Source: an uncultured Acidobacteriota bacterium
GTDB lineage: Bacteria > Acidobacteriota > UBA6911 > RPQK01 > JAJDTT01
NCBI GenBank assembly: GCA_951812665.1
Contig: CATOST010000018.1
Location: 372,001-436,000, forward strand
DNA length: 64,000 nt
Reading direction: 5' to 3'
Translations under genes and position numbers: made by a program
Part shown: positions 59,300 to 64,000 of the stretch, piece by piece
Numbering within the stretch: position 1 is the first letter of the stretch
Layout: the number at the start of each line of letters is the position of its first letter
Notes under the pieces: model-generated
The model's input: only the letters and a program-made list of their open reading frames with translations
The model's database searches: none
Told to the model about the DNA's origin: nothing

Positions 59300-60286
59300 T
59301 CAACGCGCCTTCTCTTGGCGCAGCTTTCTGGTGAGCGCCGGCACGATCTCAACGAGGTCACCGACGATGCCGTAGTTGGCCAGGTTGAAGATGGGAGCGT
59401 CGGGGTCGGTGTTGATGGCGACGATGTTGGCCGAGTCCCTCATTCCCACCACGTGTTGTATGGCGCCGGAGATGCCGCAGGCAATGTACAGGCGGGGTGC
59501 GACCGATTGGCCGGAGCTGCCGATCTGACGGTCCCGATCCAGCCACTCGCTGTCGACGGCCGCCCGGCTGGCACCCAGCTCGGCTCCGAGCACCTCCGCC
59601 AGTTCCTCCAGGAGCCGCAGGTTTTCCTTGCGCTTGATGCCCCGGCCCGCGGCTACGATCATGTCCGCCTTGGTCAGGTCCACTTTCTCCTTCACGGCGC
59701 CGACGGTTTCCACGACTGTCCGGCGATGGGGAAGTCCTGAAAGATCGACGTTCCGTTCCACCACGTCGGCATCGCCTTCCAGCAGTTCGTTGCCGGCGCC
59801 GGCTCCCGACTGAAACGTGGCGATCCAGGGATGCGGAGACCGGACCCGAACATCCGCATTGATTCGATTTCGAAACATCTGCCGGACGAAGACCATGCTT
59901 TCGCCGTCGATTCTGCAGTCGATGCAATCCGTTACCAGTCCGCACTTCAGGGACGCGGCCAGCTTGGGGGCCAGATCGATGTTCTGGTAGCTGTGACCCA
60001 TCAGGAAGGCCAGGGGACGGTCTTGCGCCAGGACCTGGGTCAGGGCACGGCAGTGGGCGTCCGGGTCGTACCCATCGAGTCTCTGGTGAGGGACGACCAG
60101 CGCCGCGTCGACCCGCATCCGGGCCACCTGGTCCACTGGGGAACGGTTCGGTCCGCAGAGGAGCAGTGCCTTCACCCCCAATCCGTGCAAGTGCCCGAGT
60201 TGCTGCGCCAGGGCCAGGGTTTCCCGGGAGAGGGTGTCCACCCGTCCCTTGGAGTGGTCCAACAATACGTAGATCTCACCGGTCAT
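59300..60286 (-). CDS. etfA: Electron transfer flavoprotein subunit alpha
   Basis: 328 residues from ATG 60286. FAD- and AMP-containing heterodimer with EtfB that takes electrons from acyl-CoA dehydrogenases, such as the one at 16.2 kb, to ETF-quinone oxidoreductase. The C-terminal FAD-binding domain shows [33 protein letters not shown] and [19 protein letters not shown], then [20 protein letters not shown], the EtfA signature. Downstream of etfB in the transcript, 91 bases away, with a hairpin between them. Confidence 0.96.
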   Translation of the reverse strand: MTGEIYVLLDHSKGRVDTLSRETLALAQQLGHLHGLGVKALLLCGPNRSPVDQVARMRVDAALVVPHQRLDGYDPDAHCRALTQVLAQDRPLAFLMGHSYQNIDLAPKLAASLKCGLVTDCIDCRIDGESMVFVRQMFRNRINADVRVRSPHPWIATFQSGAGAGNELLEGDADVVERNVDLSGLPHRRTVVETVGAVKEKVDLTKADMIVAAGRGIKRKENLRLLEELAEVLGAELGASRAAVDSEWLDRDRQIGSSGQSVAPRLYIACGISGAIQHVVGMRDSANIVAINTDPDAPIFNLANYGIVGDLVEIVPALTRKLRQEKAR

Positions 60287-60352
60287 CGTTTCACCGCCGT
60301 ATTCTGACCGCGCGCCTTTCAGAACCCTTGCCTTTCGCCCGTGCGGGGGAAT

Positions 60353-60371
60353 GGGGGACATAATGTCCCCC
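60353..60371. repeat. Intercistronic hairpin in the etf operon
   Basis: GGGGGACATAATGTCCCCC, a nearly perfect palindrome between etfB and etfA. A 13-base sequence GGCAAAGGTTCTG (end of etfB, minus strand) recurs as GGCAAGGGTTCTG on the other side, so the palindrome lies between imperfect direct repeats. Not followed by a T-run, so more likely an inserted repeat or an RNA processing site than a terminator. Confidence 0.6.
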
Positions 60372-60377
60372 CTCCTA

Positions 60378-61160
60378 TTACAGAACCTTTGCCTCTCGTC
60401 TGAGCCTGTCCACCAGCGTCGAGGCGATTTCGTCCGGCGTGCCCTCGATCATCTCCGCCTTGCTGGTCTGTTCCGGGAAATAGAGGCGTTCGATCTCCAG
60501 GTGAGGCATGGAAGAGAGGTCCAACTCCAGATCGCCCAACTCGAGCTTCCGGATTTCCTTGCGCCTGGCCTGCATGATTCCCCGCAAGGTGGCATAGCGG
60601 ATCTGAGAGATTCCGGCCTGGATGGTCAAGACGGCAGGGAGGGGAATCTCGACCCACTCGAACCATCCGCTTTCCATCTCCCGCAGGGCCCTGACGCTTC
60701 CTTGATCCATCCGGACCTGGATCTGCATGACGATGGTGGCGTGGGGCAGGCCCAGGAGGTGGGCCAGCATGGGACCCGTCTGCGCGTAGCCGTAGTCGTC
60801 GGATTGAGTCCCGGTCAGGATCAGGTCGTATTCCTGATTCTGCAGAACCTGCTCCAGGGCCGCGGCGACCCGGTAGGGACTCGAAAGCTCACGCTCCCGG
60901 TCCAGGATCAAGACGCCTCGATCTGCACCCATGGCCAGACCCTTGCGCATCGATTTCTCCGCTTCGGCCCGGCCGGCCGTGAGGAGGACCACCTCTCCCT
61001 GATGCTGTTCCTTGAGTTTAAGAGCCTCCTCGAGGGCGTACTCGTCGCATTCGCTGATCTCGTGGGTGACCTCCGCATTCCCGATCCAGGAAGAATCGGG
61101 CGTCAGCTCATAGCGGGTGTCTCGACTCGGGGTCTCCTTGAGGCAAGTGACGACTTTCAT
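60378..61160 (-). CDS. etfB: Electron transfer flavoprotein subunit beta
   Basis: 260 residues from ATG 61160, beginning MKVVTCLKETPSRDTRY. Typical motifs are ISECDEYALEEALKLKE, LTAGRAEAEKSMRKGLAMGAD, DLILTGTQSDDYGYAQTGPML (AMP-binding) and the EtfB end with PAVLTIQAGISQIRYATLRG. Binds AMP and pairs with EtfA. Its ATG overlaps the TGA of the zinc-ribbon gene (ATGA), so the two are translationally coupled. Confidence 0.96.
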   Translation of the reverse strand: MKVVTCLKETPSRDTRYELTPDSSWIGNAEVTHEISECDEYALEEALKLKEQHQGEVVLLTAGRAEAEKSMRKGLAMGADRGVLILDRERELSSPYRVAAALEQVLQNQEYDLILTGTQSDDYGYAQTGPMLAHLLGLPHATIVMQIQVRMDQGSVRALREMESGWFEWVEIPLPAVLTIQAGISQIRYATLRGIMQARRKEIRKLELGDLELDLSSMPHLEIERLYFPEQTSKAEMIEGTPDEIASTLVDRLRREAKVL

Positions 61161-61594
61161 TTCCGGAACAGTCTTTCGAACATCTCCCGGGGCTCCAACG
61201 GCCGCTCCCGGACTGAAGTGGTCGCTTTCTCCACAGCCGTTCGAATCTCGAAGAACCGGCAATCGTTACGGTTGTTCTTGTTGGCAACTCTCTGGGGGAT
61301 CGGCTCCGAGCACTCGAAACGGGCGCCGGGATCGAAATAGACACAGTTCTTGCACGTGTGCAGGTCGGTGGCGCACTTGGGACACTGGCTGGTGGCGCCC
61401 ACCTCCGAGAACGAGGAGGAAAGGGTCCCTCCACACATGGAACATCGAATCACTTGATGAAACTTGGTCATGCGGGGAGAGCGGGGTCCTCCCCGGGAGG
61501 GGCGTGGTCCCGAGGGGCGTGGTCCCGACGGCCTCCGTGTTCTCTGGCGCCGTTCCCGGTTGTCGTCGTAGCCGTGCTGGCGGTATTTCCTCAT
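61157..61594 (-). CDS. Zinc-ribbon protein coupled to etfB
   Basis: 145 residues from ATG 61594. A basic, proline/arginine-rich N-terminus (RERRQRTRRPSGPRPSGPRP, imperfect repeats) precedes a zinc-binding part: CSMCGG, CPKCATDLHTCKNC and a CSEPIP / DCRFFEIR pair, in total at least nine cysteines, enough for two zinc sites or an Fe-S cluster. No family name is known to me. The four-base overlap with etfB and the same transcript order suggest a role in ETF maturation, or regulation of the operon, but this is inference. The basic tail could bind RNA. Confidence 0.7.
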   Translation of the reverse strand: MRKYRQHGYDDNRERRQRTRRPSGPRPSGPRPSRGGPRSPRMTKFHQVIRCSMCGGTLSSSFSEVGATSQCPKCATDLHTCKNCVYFDPGARFECSEPIPQRVANKNNRNDCRFFEIRTAVEKATTSVRERPLEPREMFERLFRK

Positions 61595-61830
61595 CGTTGC
61601 ACTCCTGCCGAAAATTGGGGCCGGTATCGGAGAATCAAGCAATCCGTGAGATCGATCTAGTTGAGTTGGAAGCAGCCGGCGGTTAAATTGGCCCCGTCCG
61701 GAGCATCCTGACTCGGTTCAACTCGTCGGGCCGCCGAGAAATGAAATCGGGCCGGGAGCCCGGAAGCCGACGGGAACAACGTCAGTGAGTTTTTGAAACA
61801 CCTTGAAAAAAACCGGTGTCCGCCATCCCC

Positions 61831-62091
61831 ATGGATCCTGTGCAAATCAGATTCTACACGCGTAAGGGATGTCACCTCTGCAAGAAGGCGCTGACAGTAT
61901 TGCAGGAACTTCAGAACGAGTTCAAGTTCCGCGTGCAGCTCGTCGACATCGACGGTTCCCCGCATCTCCTTGCGGCTTACGGACATGACATTCCGGTCGC
62001 GGAGATGGAGGGAAGGGAAGTTTTCAGGCATCGGATCGACAAGCACGCCATGAGGGAAATCCTGCAGCGGAGACTCAACAGCCCGTGGTAA
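61831..62091 (+). CDS. Glutaredoxin-family protein (DUF836-like)
   Basis: 86 residues from ATG 61831 (or GTG 61816, five more). Thioredoxin fold with IRFYTRKGCHLCKKALTVLQ, a CxxC active site, and VDIDGSPHLLAAYGHDIPV with the cis-Pro position, like small DUF836/glutaredoxin-like proteins. Probable thiol-disulfide exchange in the cytoplasm. The last four residues NSPW and the stop codon TAA lie in repeat R1 copy B, so the end of this protein has been supplied by the repeat. Confidence 0.85.
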   Translation: MDPVQIRFYTRKGCHLCKKALTVLQELQNEFKFRVQLVDIDGSPHLLAAYGHDIPVAEMEGREVFRHRIDKHAMREILQRRLNSPW

Positions 62092-62238
62092 AAGTCGTCA
62101 CGGCATTCGACCGTCCCTGCATCCCGGCGGACGGCGTTGCGATTCGGGCACATACTCCCGGTATGCACCCGAATCGCGCCTTGTCCGGCGGGCGCAGGAA
62201 CGGTCTCGGTGCTCGCGGGACTTTCACCACGGACTGTC
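62077..62238 (-). repeat. R1 palindromic repeat, full-length copy B
   Basis: On the minus strand this is the same as 14956-15119 except for two internal positions and the extreme ends. It contains the perfect-arm hairpin core GCGATTCGGGTGCATAC / GTATGTGCCCGAATCGC. Its left end covers the last codons of the glutaredoxin-like gene. Confidence 0.88.
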
Positions 62239-62281
62239 AAAAACTGAAGACGAACCCGATGCAGTCGAGCACCCCATCATC

Positions 62282-62827
62282 ATGAAGATTTATACGGGCA
62301 GAGGGGACGGTGGACGGACGTCTCTGTTCAGTGGCGAACGCGTAGGCAAGGACGCGCAACGGGTGGAGGCGTACGGAACCCTGGATGAGCTCAACTCCCT
62401 GTTGGGTTGGGCTCAGACAGAGACCAGTTGCCACGAAATTTCGGAGATCCTGACAGCCTTGCAGTCGGAACTCTTCGAGGCCGGAGCGGACCTGGCGACG
62501 GTGGGTGACCGGCGCCGGGTTCGCCGTCTGGGCGAAGATGACTGGCGACGGCTGGAGTCTCTGATCGATGAACTGGACGGGAAGCTGCCGCCGCTGAGGA
62601 ACTTCGTGCTCCCCGGCGGTTCCTCCGCAGCCTCAGTCATCCATATGGCGCGATCGGTCTGCCGGAGGGGAGAGCGTCTGCTGGTTCGCCTGATGCGGGC
62701 TGAACCGGATGTCAACGAACACCTTCTGGTATACCTGAACCGGTTGTCGGATCTGCTCTTCGTGCTGGCGCGCTACGAGAACTTCCAGGCGGGGGCGGAA
62801 GAAACTCCTTGGAGACCGCGAAATTGA
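62282..62827 (+). CDS. pduO: Cob(I)alamin adenosyltransferase, PduO/MMAB type
   Basis: Transfers adenosyl from ATP to cob(I)alamin, giving coenzyme B12. 181 residues with the family start KIYTGRGDGGRTSLFSGERV, YGTLDELNSLLGWAQTE, FVLPGGSSAASVIHMARSVC and RRGERLLVRL, then VYLNRLSDLLFVLARYEN at the end. All main ATP-binding residues of the PduO family are present. Likely serves a B12 enzyme such as methylmalonyl-CoA mutase, not in the window. Its TGA overlaps the TTG start of the next gene. Confidence 0.95.
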   Translation: MKIYTGRGDGGRTSLFSGERVGKDAQRVEAYGTLDELNSLLGWAQTETSCHEISEILTALQSELFEAGADLATVGDRRRVRRLGEDDWRRLESLIDELDGKLPPLRNFVLPGGSSAASVIHMARSVCRRGERLLVRLMRAEPDVNEHLLVYLNRLSDLLFVLARYENFQAGAEETPWRPRN

Positions 62828-63585
62828 GCAAATGGGACTCTGAATGTCCCGATTGCCGCGGTACGGGCTGGTCCCTCGTGGTGAGAGACGGGACCGAGGT
62901 CGTGTTTTCCTGTCCTCGCTGCGGAGCCGAGGATCGCGTAGATCAGTTGTTTCGGCGGGCGAGGATCCCCGACCGCTATATTTCCAAGGATTTTCGCGCC
63001 TACGATCCCGATCCCAAATATCCTTCACAGTTGGAGGCGCTCACGAGTTCCATCCAGTTCGTGGAAGGCTTTCCGGAGGTTCACCGCGGTCTCCTCTTCA
63101 GCGGACCTTGCGGCGTCGGCAAGACGCACTTGGCCGTCGCCATCCTCAAGAGCCTGATCCTGGAGAAGCGGGTCAGCGTCCGTTTCGTGGACGAGACCGA
63201 ACTCCTCCGCAGACTCCAGTACTCCTTCGGGCCGGATTCCCCCGAAACCGAGAGGGAATTGCTGCGGCCTCTCTATTCCGTGGAGCTTCTGGTCTGGGAT
63301 GATCTGGGTGCCGGACGTCCGACGGAGTGGGTTGCAGAGACGATCCGGACCATTCTGAACTTCCGTTACACTCGCCGGAAGCAGATTGTGCTCACCACCA
63401 ACTTGCCCCTGAAGCCTGCCGGAAGCGGTTACCCCGAGAGTCTGGGAAGGGAACAGAATCTGGCCGAGAGGATCGGCGCCCCGCTCTACTCCCGGATCAT
63501 GGAGATGTGCCAGGTCGTCGAAATGGACGGTCGCGACTTTCGGAGGCAAGTTTACAAGGCGAGCCTGGACGCCCAGCAGGTGTAG
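62824..63585 (+). CDS. DnaC/IstB-like ATPase with N-terminal zinc ribbon
   Basis: 253 residues. An N-terminal zinc ribbon (CPDCRGTG and CPRCGAED) precedes an AAA+ core: Walker A LLFSGPCGVGKTHLAVAIL near residue 95, Walker B LLVWDDLGAGRPTEWV near 158, sensor LTTNLPL and an Arg finger region near LYSRIMEMCQVVEMDGRDFR. Resembles the helicase loader DnaC rather than IS21 IstB because there is no neighbouring istA. TTG 62824 is chosen: it makes a TTGA overlap with the pduO stop and GGAG lies nine bases upstream. Role in replication loading is by homology. Confidence 0.88.
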   Translation: MSKWDSECPDCRGTGWSLVVRDGTEVVFSCPRCGAEDRVDQLFRRARIPDRYISKDFRAYDPDPKYPSQLEALTSSIQFVEGFPEVHRGLLFSGPCGVGKTHLAVAILKSLILEKRVSVRFVDETELLRRLQYSFGPDSPETERELLRPLYSVELLVWDDLGAGRPTEWVAETIRTILNFRYTRRKQIVLTTNLPLKPAGSGYPESLGREQNLAERIGAPLYSRIMEMCQVVEMDGRDFRRQVYKASLDAQQV

Positions 63586-63674
63586 CAAGCTGGAAGCGAG
63601 TCTTCACGGAAGCTCCGATCCGATACTGGGGCAATATTCATCGCAGATTAACCTCAGACTGCTAAAATCGCGCC

Positions 63675-64000
63675 ATGGCAAGACTACTCCCCTTTCGAGG
63701 CTACCGTTACGATTCCCGGCTGGTCCCGCGGTTGGACGACGTCGTGACCCAACCCTACGACAAGATTTCTCCGGACATGCTTCGGCGATATCTGCGGAAG
63801 GACCCCCGGAACATCGCCCGGGTCATCAAGAATACGGACTACGCCGACGCGGCACGGAATCTCACGAATTGGATCGCATCGGGGATCATGCGGCGCGACG
63901 GGGTCCCGTCGTTCTATCCCTATCGGCAGGTCTTCGAGATCCAGGGACAATCCCACGCTCGACTGGGTTTCATCGGCCTAATCTCACTGGACGAGGCGGA
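63675..64000 (+). CDS. DUF1015 family protein, N-terminus only (cut by window edge)
   Basis: ATG 63675 starts MARLLPFRGYRYDSRLVPRL, then VVTQPYDKISPDMLRRYL and FYPYRQVFEIQGQSHARLGFIG, which is the conserved opening of DUF1015 (PF06245-like, about 400 residues, found in clostridia, Acidobacteriota and others). The first 108 codons are in the window. DUF1015 proteins have no proven function; they often stand near serine/phosphoglycerate pathway genes. Frame remains open at the edge. Confidence 0.85.
   Translation, partial: MARLLPFRGYRYDSRLVPRLDDVVTQPYDKISPDMLRRYLRKDPRNIARVIKNTDYADAARNLTNWIASGIMRRDGVPSFYPYRQVFEIQGQSHARLGFIGLISLDEA

Noticed and set aside
62085-62240. Rho-independent terminator at the end of the glutaredoxin-like gene
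   Set aside because: The hairpin is real, but it is part of the dispersed R1 element, overlaps the coding end and has no T-run after it.

Overview
The window is a high-GC Gram-negative chromosome segment. The outer-membrane genes (TamB, a BamA/Omp85 protein, a SurA-like chaperone, an OprB porin) and two lipoproteins show a diderm cell. DUF1549/DUF1553 with DUF1501, a PQQ-type beta-propeller with a WPRFLGP start, a CRTAC1/ASPIC protein, two-domain cyclase, phytanoyl-CoA dioxygenases and DUF1015 together are most typical of Acidobacteriota, with Planctomycetota or a Poribacteria-like lineage as alternatives. This taxonomic call is inference from gene content. No rRNA, tRNA or CRISPR array was seen.

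Layout. 0-18.5 kb is ordinary chromosome: a cut Gfo/Idh/MocA gene, secreted Ig-like and beta-propeller proteins, an orphan Wzt-type ABC ATPase translationally overlapped by an acyl-CoA synthetase, an SLC13 permease, an M28 peptidase, the DUF1549-DUF1501 pair on the minus strand, cysE, an acyl-CoA dehydrogenase and mutY. 18.5-33.9 kb is an accessory and decaying region: an ISAs1 remnant, a giant Ig-repeat surface protein cut by one TAG codon, a carboxypeptidase-regulatory-like gene with a probable frameshift, a MITE, a complete IS1634 element, a group II intron lying in a small inverted-repeat element and itself carrying a truncated IS1182, several dispersed repeats, an OprB porin and an SLC12 transporter pseudogene. 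34-43.4 kb is an envelope-assembly block: a 16-repeat MORN-like secreted protein divergent from tamB, then the Omp85 protein and the SurA-like protein. 43.4-50.3 kb holds a minus-strand CRTAC1-cyclase operon in which both genes carry a Trp-to-stop change, just downstream of an IS630 insertion, then a lipoprotein and a HigB-like toxin fused to a copied piece of mutY. 50.3-64 kb is mostly metabolic: an M3 peptidase, a DUF4143 ATPase, an esterase, a Zn-dehydrogenase with two PhyH dioxygenases, a membrane hydrolase, electron-transfer flavoprotein with a coupled zinc-ribbon protein, a glutaredoxin-like protein, the cobalamin adenosyltransferase with a coupled DnaC-like ATPase, and a cut DUF1015 gene.

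The most unusual signals are: (1) a roughly 163-bp fully palindromic dispersed element in four places, two copies about 99% identical although 47 kb apart, which sits on stop codons and in one case encodes a gene's C-terminus; (2) an in-frame toxin-MutY-tail chimera; (3) three in-frame nonsense codons in otherwise well-preserved genes, two of them in one operon; (4) a nested intron/IS/MITE structure. No single operon stands out as a clear new defence or biosynthetic system; the MORN-TamB-Omp85-SurA block and the zinc-ribbon/ETF coupling are the best candidates for undescribed functional linkage.
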